DNA from: Rufibacter psychrotolerans
Lineage (GTDB): Bacteria > Bacteroidota > Bacteroidia > Cytophagales > Hymenobacteraceae
DNA length: 64,000 nt
Direction: 5' to 3'
Assembly: GCF_016924645.1 (NCBI RefSeq)
Contig: NZ_JAFFJV010000014.1
Location: 1 to 64,000, forward strand
Each line of letters starts with the position of its first letter. Position 1 is the stretch's first letter. A model generated the notes under the pieces. That model worked only from the letters and a program-made list of their open reading frames with translations, was not told where the DNA came from and searched no databases. Made by a program: the position numbers and the translations under genes. This document shows, in pieces, positions 51,303 to 59,037 of this stretch.

Positions 51303-53015
51303 ATGGCCGAAATCATCCGAATGCCCAAGATGAGCGATACTATGACCGAGGGGGTCATTGCCTCTTGGTTGAAGAAAGTTGGTGACTCTGTGAAATCTGG
51401 GGACGTTCTAGCTGAAGTGGAAACCGACAAGGCAACCATGGAATTGGAGTCTTACGAAGACGGGACGTTACTGTACATCGGCCCGAAAGATGGTGAATCT
51501 GTACCCGTAGATGGCGTGTTGGCCATCATCGGGAAACAAGGCGAAGATATTACTGGCCTGCTGGGCCAGGTAAACGGCGGCGCTGCTGCCCCTGCCCAGG
51601 AAGCTCCCAAAGCCGAAGCGCCCAAGGAAGCCCCTAAAACTGAATCTGCCCCTGCCGCCCAACCAGCCGCTGCCGCCAACGTGAACGCTGAGATTGTTCG
51701 CATGCCTAAGATGAGCGACACCATGCAGGAAGGCACCATTGTGGCCTGGCACAAAAAGGTGGGCGACAAAGTGAAATCCGGTGACCTGCTGGCCGAAGTG
51801 GAGACCGACAAAGCCACCATGGAGTTGGAGTCTTACGAAGACGGTACTCTTTTATATATAGGCGTGGAAGCCGGTGCTTCTGTGGCCGTGGACGGCGTAC
51901 TCTGCATCATCGGCGAAGCCGGTGCCGACTACCAGGCCCTGTTAAACGGCGGTGGCGGAAGCAAAGCCCAAGCCCAAGACAAAGGCCCGGATGTGCTGAG
52001 TGGCTCCATTGAAGAGGTTACCCGCGCCGAGAACCATAAAACCGATACCCAGTCGCAGTCGGGCGACGGCGTGAACCCAACTGCCGGTGGTCCGGTACCA
52101 GGCGCAGGCACGCAGGCCGCTGCCGCTGAGAACCAAGGCCGCATCCTGGCTTCTCCGCTGGCCAAGAAAGTAGCCCAGGAAAAAGGCATCAGCCTGTCCC
52201 AGGTGAAAGGCTCCGGCGAGAACGGCCGTATTGTGCTGCGTGACGTGGAGAACTTCACGCCAACTGCCGCCGCGCCGCAAGCCCAACCACAAGCCGCTCC
52301 CGCTCCGCAGGCTGCCGCTCCGGCTGCTCCGGGCGTAGAGTACACCGAGGTGAACGTGTCGCAGATGCGCAAGGTGATTGCCCGCCGTCTGGCCGAAAGC
52401 AAGTTTGGCGCGCCGCACTTCTACCTCACCATGGAGATTGACATGGACAACGCCATGAAAGCCCGCACCAGCATCAACGAGGTGTCTCCGGTGAAGGTAT
52501 CGTTCAATGACCTGGTGATCAAGGCCACCGCCGCTGCCCTGCGCAAGCACCCTGCCGTGAACTCTTCCTGGTTAGGCGACAAGATCCGGTACAACAACGT
52601 GGTGAACATTGGCGTGGCCGTAGCCGTGGAAGAAGGTCTGTTGGTGCCCGTGGTGCGCAACGCCGACCAGAAAACGCTTTCTGCCATTGCCTCTGAAGTG
52701 AAAGACCTGGGCGGAAAAGCCAAGTCCAAGAAACTGCAGCCCGCCGAGATGACCGGTAATACCTTCACCATCTCTAACCTCGGCATGTTCGGGATTGAAG
52801 AATTCACCGCTATCATCAACCCACCAGATGCGTGTATCCTGGCCGTAGGCGGTATCAAGCAAACTCCAGTGGTGAAGAACGGACAAATCCAGATCGGCAA
52901 CGTAATGAAAGTGACCTTGTCCTGTGACCACCGCGTGGTAGACGGAGCCGTAGGTTCTGCCTTCCTGCAGACCTTGAAAGGCTTCCTGGAAGATCCAGTG
53001 AGAATCTTAGTGTAA
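51303..53015 (+). CDS. pdhC: Pyruvate dehydrogenase E2 (dihydrolipoamide acetyltransferase)
   Basis: A 570-residue E2 with two lipoyl domains (about 2-75 and 129-205), each carrying the lipoylation lysine in ETDKATMELES (Lys43 and Lys170). Flexible Ala/Pro-rich linkers separate them from a peripheral-subunit-binding domain (ILASPLAKKVAQEKGISLSQVKGSGENGRIVLRDV) and a catalytic domain (about 345-570) with His543 and Asp in DHRVVDGAVGSAF. It transfers the acetyl group to CoA in the pyruvate dehydrogenase complex. The E1 and E3 genes are not adjacent in this window. A branched-chain E2 is less likely given the two lipoyl domains and linker style. Confidence 0.92.
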   Translation: MAEIIRMPKMSDTMTEGVIASWLKKVGDSVKSGDVLAEVETDKATMELESYEDGTLLYIGPKDGESVPVDGVLAIIGKQGEDITGLLGQVNGGAAAPAQEAPKAEAPKEAPKTESAPAAQPAAAANVNAEIVRMPKMSDTMQEGTIVAWHKKVGDKVKSGDLLAEVETDKATMELESYEDGTLLYIGVEAGASVAVDGVLCIIGEAGADYQALLNGGGGSKAQAQDKGPDVLSGSIEEVTRAENHKTDTQSQSGDGVNPTAGGPVPGAGTQAAAAENQGRILASPLAKKVAQEKGISLSQVKGSGENGRIVLRDVENFTPTAAAPQAQPQAAPAPQAAAPAAPGVEYTEVNVSQMRKVIARRLAESKFGAPHFYLTMEIDMDNAMKARTSINEVSPVKVSFNDLVIKATAAALRKHPAVNSSWLGDKIRYNNVVNIGVAVAVEEGLLVPVVRNADQKTLSAIASEVKDLGGKAKSKKLQPAEMTGNTFTISNLGMFGIEEFTAIINPPDACILAVGGIKQTPVVKNGQIQIGNVMKVTLSCDHRVVDGAVGSAFLQTLKGFLEDPVRILV

Positions 53016-53036
53016 TTTTTTCCTATAAGAGTTTAC

Positions 53037-53076
53037 AAGGGCCGATGATTGAGTTCATCGGCCCTTTGTTTTTTTG
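53037..53076 (+). terminator. E2 gene terminator
   Basis: AAGGGCCGATGA and TCATCGGCCCTT arms, six-base loop, then TGTTTTTTTG. Confidence 0.9.
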
Positions 53077-53399
53077 TGGAGGCGCTGGCGTGGTGCCGTT
53101 TTCCTGTACTCATACTACTATTTATGTTTTGGCTTTTTGCTGGCGTAGCTGCGGCTTACCTATGGACTTATAGGCTAGGTTGTTTCATAGTTTACTTAGT
53201 GCGCTCACGGCCGCGGGGCCCCGTCTTTGCCCCTCGCACTGCCCTTGCGGCCCACCTCTGTAGTTTATGCTTAGCTTCTGTCATTCAAGGGCCACAAGCG
53301 AGGCGCTCGAGCCAAAGACTGGAATCAGGATCTTCCAACTGTGGACTTGCATAGCAACCGAGTTGCTAATCCTTCTGTAATTGCCCCCTACATTGTTCT

Positions 53400-53463
53400 C
53401 TATGGCGCGGATTTACTTCTGTGACTTACATTCTAAAGGCACGGAAGTAAATCCGCGCCATAG
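53400..53463. repeat. 20-bp perfect inverted repeat
   Basis: CTATGGCGCGGATTTACTTC (53400-53419) and its exact inverse complement (53444-53463) around a 24-base loop. Pairing continues for about four more bases with one wobble. A fragment CTATGGCGCATATTT recurs at 53662-53676. Confidence 0.9.
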
Positions 53464-53534
53464 TTCGGGGTCCATAGTTCGGGGCTTAGTACAGGCATCC
53501 GTCCGTTCCTTCCTTCCCTTTCAAGATAGGTACA

Positions 53535-53632
53535 CATGGTTCAAGTCTGTGACTTGGACCAACCATGACTGGCAGTTTGCAACTGCCATGATCCACCTTG
53601 CCGGACGCTGGCGCGAGCTTGCAGCTCGTGCC
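53535..53632. repeat. Three-hairpin module, copy 1
   Basis: Hairpin A: CATGGTTCAAGTC...GACTTG...AACCATG (53535-53567). Hairpin B: GGCAGTT-TGC-AACTGCC (53571-53587). Hairpin C: GGCGCGAGCT-TGC-AGCTCGTGCC (53610-53632). The same order recurs at 53704-53823. Confidence 0.75.
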
Positions 53633-53703
53633 TTCAGTGCTGATTTTTTCAAGTTATCCCTCTATGGCGCATATTTCAATATAGTATGGTTCAAGCAATA
53701 GAC

Positions 53704-53824
53704 TATGGTTCAAGTCTATGACTTGGACCTATCATGAGGGCTGTTCGCAACTGCCGTAAGACGAATACATCAACAGAAATCCAAGCACAACAAATCCGCT
53801 GGCGCGAGCGTCCCGCTCGTGTCC
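53704..53824. repeat. Three-hairpin module, copy 2
   Basis: Hairpin A: TATGGTTCAAGTC..GACTTGGACC (53704-53737). Hairpin B: GGCTGTTCGCAACTGCC (53739-53755). Hairpin C: GGCGCGAGCG-TCC-CGCTCGTGTC (53801-53823). Loop bases differ from copy 1 and stem changes are partly compensated. A partial hairpin A (TATGGTTCAAG) precedes it at 53686-53696. Confidence 0.75.
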
Positions 53825-54015
53825 GCACGCATTGCCGAACTTCTGCCAACTGTCCAAGTGCTTCAGCATCACTTCCACTTCTTACCACTCAACCCTACTG
53901 AAACAAGCCTATTTTTTGTATGTGATGTACCGAAGCCAAGTACCTTCTTTTCAACCCGTTTATCAGAATACAGGCAAAAAACGGAGTTCCGACAATACCA
54001 CAAGGGGTAAAACAA

Positions 54016-54047
54016 CAAGGCCGTTCCAGTTTCCTGGAACGGCCTTG
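54016..54047 (-). terminator. nagB terminator
   Basis: CAAGGCCGTTCCAG and CTGGAACGGCCTTG arms, four-base loop, then TTGTTTTACC on the minus strand. Confidence 0.85.
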
Positions 54048-54069
54048 CGGATGGGGTAATAAAGAAAGC

Positions 54070-55992
54070 TTAGTATCTGAAACGTACGAAGGCTTCCATG
54101 GCTTCGTAGTCGGCGAGGCCCAGGCGGTCGTAGCGGCGGGCGGTCTCGCGGTTGCGCTCCTGGGCGCGCACCCAGAACTCGCGCTCGTCGTCGCCGGGGA
54201 ACACGGGGCGGTCCTTCTGGCTCTGGTGCTTGAAGATGGCCATCTTCTTGCGCTCCACCTCCTGCGGAGACAGCGGCACGGCCATCTCTATCTCGTGGGT
54301 CGCGAACTCGTGCCAGGCGCCGCGGTACATCCACAGCCAGCAGCCCATCACCCAGTCCTCTCCGGCGGCCTTCAGCCTCCGCAGTGCCTCCACGATAATG
54401 TTGAAGCACACAATGTGGGTGCCGTGCGGGTCCTCGAAGTCCCCGGCCGCGAACACCTGGTGCGGCTTCACGCGCTGCAGCAGTTCCATGGTGAGGCGGA
54501 TGTCCTCGTCAGTGACGGGGTTCTTGTTGGTCTTGCCGCTTTCGTAGAAGGGCAGCGCCTGGAAGTGGATGTTCTCGTCGGGCAGGCCGGCGTAGCGCGC
54601 CCCGGCGATGGCCTCGCTCTTGCGGATGAAGGCCTTCACGTTCTGGATCTCGCGGGTGTCCACCTGGTTGGGCTGCTTCTGTTCAATGAAGGTGCGCATG
54701 CCCTCGTAGATAGCGGTGAGCTGCTGCCCGTCCTGCCCAATGCTCTTGCTAAAGTCGATGGCGAACTCCACGTAGCGCAGCACGTCGTCGTCCCACACGG
54801 CCGTGTTGCCCGAGGTCTGGTAGGCCACGTGCACCTCGTGCCCCTGGTCCACCAGGCGGATGAACGTGCCCCCCATCGAGATCACGTCGTCGTCGGGGTG
54901 CGGCGAGAAGATCAGGGCGCGTTTCTGCGCGGGCAGGGCGCGCTCTGGTCGGTCAGTATCGTCTGAGTTGGGTTTGCCGCCGGGCCAGCCGGTGATGGTG
55001 TGCTGCAGACGGTTGAAGATGTCAATGTTGATGTTGTAGACCGGCCCGCGGTCCACGGCCAGCTGCGCCATGCCGTGAGCGTTGTAGTCATCCTCGGTCA
55101 GCTTGAGGATGGGCTTGTTCACCTTGCCCGAGAGCCAGATGACCGCCTTGCGGGTAAGGGCCGCGTCCCACACGCAGTCTTTCACCAGCCAGGGCGTGTC
55201 GAAACGGGTCAGCTCGGCCGCGGCGTCCTGGTCCAGCACGAACTCCACGTTGTCGGAGAGCTGCAGGTAGGTGGCGGGCACCTCGCCGGAGATTTCCCCC
55301 TCCACCGCTTTCTTGATGATGGGCGCCTTCTTGCCGTTCCAGGCCATGAGCACGATCTCGCGGGCCTTGAAGATGGTCCCGATGCCCATGGTGATGGCCT
55401 TGGTGGGCACGTTCTCCTTGCCCCCGAAGTCGCGGGCGGCGTCGCGGCGGGTCAAATCGTCCAGGGTGACCAGGCGGGTACCGGAGTTGGGCGCCGAGCC
55501 AGGCTCGTTGAAACCGATGTGGCCCGTACGGCCGATGCCCAGCACCTGCAGGTCTATGCCGCCCAGCGCCTCTATTTTGCGCTCGTAGGCCAGGCAGAAC
55601 GCCGGGATCTCCTCCAATGCAAGCGTCCCGTCCGGGATGTTGATGTTGGCGCGGTCAATGTCAATGTGGTTGAACAGCTGCTCGTCCATGAAGCGCACGT
55701 AGCTTTGGGGCGCCTCGGGCTGCATGGGGTAGTACTCATCCAGGTTGAAGGTGATCACGTCCCTAAAGCTCAGCCCCTCCTCGCGGTGCAGGCGCACCAG
55801 CTCAGAGTAAACGCCCACCGGGGTGGCACCGGTAGCCAGGCCCAGCACCGTTTTCTCGCCTGCCTGCTGTTTGCTTCTGATGAGCTCCGCGATGCGGCGC
55901 GCCACGGTCCTGGAAGCTTCGTTCTTGTCGGGGTAAACGGTTACCGGGAGCTTCTCGTAACGGGTCTCCTCCAATAGGTTAAGCCTAATCAT
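54070..55992 (-). CDS. nagB: Glucosamine-6-phosphate deaminase fused to PIG-L domain
   Basis: A 640-residue two-domain protein. The NagB domain (about 15-285) has GLATGATPVGVYSELV, ITFNLDEYYPMQPEAPQSYVRFM with the active-site Asp and LQVLGIGRTGHIGFNEPGS with the catalytic His. It converts glucosamine-6-phosphate to fructose-6-phosphate. The C-terminal domain (about 355-600) is of PIG-L/LmbE type with the zinc motif SPHPDDD (His365) and a later FEDPHGTH. PIG-L enzymes deacetylate N-acetylglucosamine derivatives, so the fusion could couple deacetylation and deamination. This arrangement is common in Bacteroidota. Codons look more G/C-ending than in neighbours, and the downstream side is the repeat-rich gap. 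Confidence 0.92.
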   Translation of the reverse strand: MIRLNLLEETRYEKLPVTVYPDKNEASRTVARRIAELIRSKQQAGEKTVLGLATGATPVGVYSELVRLHREEGLSFRDVITFNLDEYYPMQPEAPQSYVRFMDEQLFNHIDIDRANINIPDGTLALEEIPAFCLAYERKIEALGGIDLQVLGIGRTGHIGFNEPGSAPNSGTRLVTLDDLTRRDAARDFGGKENVPTKAITMGIGTIFKAREIVLMAWNGKKAPIIKKAVEGEISGEVPATYLQLSDNVEFVLDQDAAAELTRFDTPWLVKDCVWDAALTRKAVIWLSGKVNKPILKLTEDDYNAHGMAQLAVDRGPVYNINIDIFNRLQHTITGWPGGKPNSDDTDRPERALPAQKRALIFSPHPDDDVISMGGTFIRLVDQGHEVHVAYQTSGNTAVWDDDVLRYVEFAIDFSKSIGQDGQQLTAIYEGMRTFIEQKQPNQVDTREIQNVKAFIRKSEAIAGARYAGLPDENIHFQALPFYESGKTNKNPVTDEDIRLTMELLQRVKPHQVFAAGDFEDPHGTHIVCFNIIVEALRRLKAAGEDWVMGCWLWMYRGAWHEFATHEIEMAVPLSPQEVERKKMAIFKHQSQKDRPVFPGDDEREFWVRAQERNRETARRYDRLGLADYEAMEAFVRFRY

Positions 55993-56101
55993 AGTTCTGG
56001 ATGATGTGGGGTTTAGGTTAAGTATGGAGCCTGCAAAGGTAGGAAGACTAACTATTAGTCAAAATCTATACTTAATTAATTTTTTATAAAAGTTTTTGGC
56101 C

Positions 56102-56147
56102 GTTTTGGGGCTGTTTTCCGCAGAATAGCGCAGAAACAGCCCCAAAA
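56102..56147. repeat. Dispersed palindrome copy with 14-bp perfect arms
   Basis: TTTTGGGGCTGTTT and AAACAGCCCCAAAA with a 17-base loop, in the divergent gap between nagB and hslV. The rest of the 55993-56334 gap is AT-rich next to nagB and otherwise featureless. Confidence 0.85.
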
Positions 56148-56334
56148 TTTCTTAGGCAGATGGGTTTTTAACTGGTACTACCTTCCGGCCCTGCAATCAG
56201 TAAAACGCTCCTGCCCGGAGCCTCCGGTCACTGGGCCCGGCCTGGTTTGGGGAGCCAGGTTCGGGTATTAGCAAAGATTGTCGTACTTTCGTGCCCGCAG
56301 ACCAGACCGGCTCTGTGCCTTAACTTGATTGAGC

Positions 56335-56874
56335 ATGACTAAAATACGTTCTACCACCGTGCTGGGCGTGTACCACAACGGTGAGGTGGCCTTGGGGGCC
56401 GATGGCCAGGCCACCATGGATAAATACATTGCCAAGAGCAACGTGCGGAAAATCCGGAAACTGCAGGACGGCAAGATTGTGACCGGCTTCGCGGGCTCCA
56501 CCGCCGATGCCTTTACCCTGCTGGAGCGCTTTGAGGAGAAACTGGCCGCCTACAGCAACAACATGAAGCGCGCGGCCATTGAGCTGGCCAAAGACTGGCG
56601 CAAAGACCAGTATCTGCGCAAGCTGGAGGCCATGATGGTGGTAGCCAACAAAGAGGAACTGCTCATCATCTCGGGCACCGGCGACGTGCTGGAACCCGAC
56701 CACCAGATTGCCGCCATCGGCTCGGGCAGCACCTACGCCCAGTCGGCCGCGCTGGCCCTGAAGAAGCACGCTCCGCACCTCACTGCCGAGGAGATGGTGC
56801 GCGAGGCCCTCACCATTGCCGCCGATATCTGTATCTACACAAATCATAATTTCATTATTGAGAAACCGAACTAA
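56335..56874 (+). CDS. hslV: ATP-dependent protease peptidase subunit HslV
   Basis: A 179-residue Ntn-hydrolase of the HslVU (ClpYQ) protease. The mature N-terminal nucleophile is the threonine of RSTTVLGVYHNGEVALGADGQATM (Thr7 in the precursor). KIRKLQDGKIVTGFAGSTADAFTLLERFEEKL, AIELAKDWRKDQYLRKLEAMMVVA, IAAIGSGSTYAQSAA and CIYTNHNFIIE match HslV throughout. The partner ATPase gene hslU is not adjacent. The ATG at 56335 is used instead of an in-frame TTG two codons earlier. Confidence 0.96.
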   Translation: MTKIRSTTVLGVYHNGEVALGADGQATMDKYIAKSNVRKIRKLQDGKIVTGFAGSTADAFTLLERFEEKLAAYSNNMKRAAIELAKDWRKDQYLRKLEAMMVVANKEELLIISGTGDVLEPDHQIAAIGSGSTYAQSAALALKKHAPHLTAEEMVREALTIAADICIYTNHNFIIEKPN

Positions 56875-56984
56875 GCCGGGAGTATCTCTGTTTGCATTTT
56901 GAACCTCAGAAAATGGGAAACTAAACGCCCTGCAAAGGTTTAAATTGCTTTATTTCAAGCTTTTTTTAAACATCAAAGAACAGA

Positions 56985-57956
56985 ATGAAGGTAACTCAGT
57001 TCCTGAAAGACCATTACAAGCACTTCAACGCTGCTGCGTTAATTGATGCCGCCGATGCCTACAAAGCGCACCTGGACAACGGTGGTAAAATGATGATCAC
57101 CCTGGCCGGTGCCATGAGTACCGCCGAACTGGGAATCATTTTAGCCGAAATGATCCGTCAGGACAAAGTGCAGGCCATTACCTGTACCGGTGCCAACCTG
57201 GAGGAAGACATCTTCAACCTGGTGGCCCACGATTTCTACGAGCGCATCCCCAACTACCGCGACCTGACCCCGCAGGACGAGCAAGCCCTGCTGGACCGTC
57301 ACCTGAACCGCGTAACTGATACCTGTATTCCGGAAGAGGAGGCCATGCGCCGCCTGGAGCACACCGTATTAAAATACTGGCAGAAAGCTGACCAGGCCGG
57401 TGAAGCGTACTTCCCGCACCAGTTCTTCTACCAGATTCTGTTATCCGGCGATTTGGAGCAGTATTACCAAATTGACCCAAAAAACAGCTGGATGCTGGAA
57501 GCGGCCAAGAAAAACCTGCCCATCTTCGTGCCGGGCTGGGAAGATTCTACCCTGGGCAACATCTACACCGGCCACGTGATCTCCGGCGACGTGAAGAACG
57601 TGCACACTGTGAAAACCGGTATCCAGTACATGATGGAGCTGGCCGAGTGGTACACCAACACCGCCAAGGAAGAGTCTACCATTGGTTTCTTCCAGATTGG
57701 CGGCGGTATTGCCGGTGACTTCCCCATCTGCGTGGTGCCTATGCTGCACCAGGACCTGCAGCGTACCGGAGTTCCGTTGTGGGGCTACTTCGCGCAGATC
57801 TCTGACTCTACCACCAGCTACGGTTCTTACTCTGGCGCGGTGCCTAATGAGAAAATCACCTGGGGCAAACTGGGCATCGACACGCCTAAGTTCGTGATCG
57901 AGTCAGACGCTACCATTGTGGCACCACTTATCTTCGCCATTGTCTTAGACAAATAA
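56985..57956 (+). CDS. Deoxyhypusine synthase-like protein
   Basis: A 323-residue protein of the deoxyhypusine synthase fold. MITLAGAMSTAELGIILAEMIR, ITCTGANLEEDIFNLVAHDFY, FVPGWEDSTLGNIYTGH, GFFQIGGGIAGDFPICVVPML, GYFAQISDSTTSYGSYSGAVPNEKITWGKLG are NAD- and spermidine-site blocks, and Lys295 in TWGKL matches the enzyme-imine lysine. Bacteria lack eIF5A, so the product is probably a polyamine such as homospermidine or an aminopropyl-agmatine derivative, as reported for bacterial homologues. It lies 110 bases after hslV with its own terminator. Confidence 0.9.
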   Translation: MKVTQFLKDHYKHFNAAALIDAADAYKAHLDNGGKMMITLAGAMSTAELGIILAEMIRQDKVQAITCTGANLEEDIFNLVAHDFYERIPNYRDLTPQDEQALLDRHLNRVTDTCIPEEEAMRRLEHTVLKYWQKADQAGEAYFPHQFFYQILLSGDLEQYYQIDPKNSWMLEAAKKNLPIFVPGWEDSTLGNIYTGHVISGDVKNVHTVKTGIQYMMELAEWYTNTAKEESTIGFFQIGGGIAGDFPICVVPMLHQDLQRTGVPLWGYFAQISDSTTSYGSYSGAVPNEKITWGKLGIDTPKFVIESDATIVAPLIFAIVLDK

Positions 57957-57982
57957 GCGGATCTTACCTTATCATACAGTAG

Positions 57983-58012
57983 AAAGCGGGATGTACCATC
58001 CCGCTTTTTTTA
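57983..58012 (+). terminator. Rho-independent terminator
   Basis: AAAGCGGGAT and ATCCCGCTTT arms, five-base loop, then TTTTTA; 27 bases after the deoxyhypusine synthase-like stop. The rest of the 57957-58276 gap is AT-rich leader for the DUF4136 gene, with a CGGCCGTTGGCCGCAT fragment near 58078. Confidence 0.9.
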
Positions 58013-58276
58013 TGCCCTTTCGGCCGTACTTTCCTCCCTCAAAAGGTACTAACCACTTCCCTTTCCCCCTCGCCGCTCGGCCGTTGGCCGCATAAACCTA
58101 TCTGACATCCAGGGCAGGCAGAATATTATGTAAATAATTTGGTGTTTTCTTATACAATAGCTATATTGATATTCTAATAAGGGTATTTCAATTTTCTTAT
58201 AATTTTTTCCAACCACTTCGCCTCCAAGTCTCGTAAGTAGCGGAACACCAGTTCATTAAATTAGAGAGATTGAGCC

Positions 58277-58870
58277 ATGAAAAACAACTACCTCTTTTCC
58301 AAGTTTGTTATTTTGATGTTGGCGGTGGCATTAAGCGGCTGCCTGGGGTTTGGGCACCGAAAGTTTGGATCTGACTATAGTTATTCGGGGGCTTTCCACA
58401 AGTACAAAACCTTTAATTTCATTACCCACGCCTCTGAGGAAGATAGCCTCACCCTGCGCAACTACGAGGTGCTCAAGAAGTACATCAAAGAACGGCTGGA
58501 GATACAGGGATACCAGTTCAGCGACAAGAAGCCCGATCTGCTGGTCAGCTACTACCTCTACTACAATGACCTGAACATGAAGGGCTATGAGCAGGAAGAG
58601 TTTGATATCTGGTTGGTCAACAATGAGGAGCCCAACCCAGAGCACGAGGCCTACAAGCCCATTAAGATGTACATGAGCCAGGGCACCCTGCTGGTCACCC
58701 TGCTGGACCACAAAAAGCAGAACGCAGTATGGCAAGGCTACACGTCTGGGGTGCTCTCAGACCCCAACACTGAAAACACCGCGTACCTCAACCGGGCCGT
58801 AAGGACCATCTTTGACCAGTACCGGGTATTCCGGAAAGGCTACCTGCGCGAGAACGCCTCGGCCAACTAA
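58277..58870 (+). CDS. DUF4136 domain lipoprotein
   Basis: A 197-residue lipoprotein: signal MKNNYLFSKFVILMLAVAL with lipobox LSGC (Cys22). The DUF4136 pattern is seen as SDYSYSGAFHKYKTFNFI, LKKYIKERLEIQGYQFSDKKPDLLVSYYLYY, YMSQGTLLVTLLDHKKQNAVWQGYTSGVL and the C-terminal RAVRTIFDQYRV. The domain occurs in many proteobacterial and Bacteroidota envelope lipoproteins of unknown role. It is monocistronic, followed by a long hairpin that also carries a repeat copy. Confidence 0.88.
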   Translation: MKNNYLFSKFVILMLAVALSGCLGFGHRKFGSDYSYSGAFHKYKTFNFITHASEEDSLTLRNYEVLKKYIKERLEIQGYQFSDKKPDLLVSYYLYYNDLNMKGYEQEEFDIWLVNNEEPNPEHEAYKPIKMYMSQGTLLVTLLDHKKQNAVWQGYTSGVLSDPNTENTAYLNRAVRTIFDQYRVFRKGYLRENASAN

Positions 58871-58892
58871 CCTTTCCCACTTCCTTTTTACC

Positions 58893-58956
58893 AAGCCTTG
58901 GCCCGATTCAGGGGTGTTTCCCGCAAAACACCCCCGAATCGGGCCAAGGCTTTTCA
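58893..58956 (+). terminator. 27-bp stem hairpin overlapping a repeat copy
   Basis: AAGCCTTGGCCCGATTC with GGGGTGTTT pair with AAACACCCC and GAATCGGGCCAAGGCTT; one mismatch, tip CCCGCA, then TTTTC. It probably ends transcription of the DUF4136 gene. Confidence 0.8.
58905..58940. repeat. Dispersed palindrome copy within the terminator
   Basis: GATTCAGGGGTGTTTCCC and AAAACACCCCCGAATC, the inner part of the hairpin just described. Confidence 0.65.
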
Positions 58957-59037
58957 CTTGCTGGCTGTTTCTTTTGTACCTTGGGAGCCTTATTTCGGGC
59001 AGGCACCCCTTGCCCGGCAAACTCTACCCTCAGCCAG

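Larger units (their letters stand above)
53080..54015. other. Gene-free repeat-rich region of about 0.95 kb
   Basis: Possible short frames here (for example 53049-53354, 53381-53701) have no protein-like pattern and run across hairpins, so no gene is called. Contents: CTTGCGGCCC/GGGCCACAAG arms (53244-53253, 53289-53298), AGCAAC-CGA-GTTGCT (53353-53367), a long inverted repeat (53400-53463) and a duplicated multi-hairpin module (53535-53824). Confidence 0.6.

Noticed and set aside
53049-53701. Two possible small genes in the repeat region
   Set aside because: The frames start inside a terminator or run across perfect inverted repeats, have odd composition and show no start signal; treated as non-coding.
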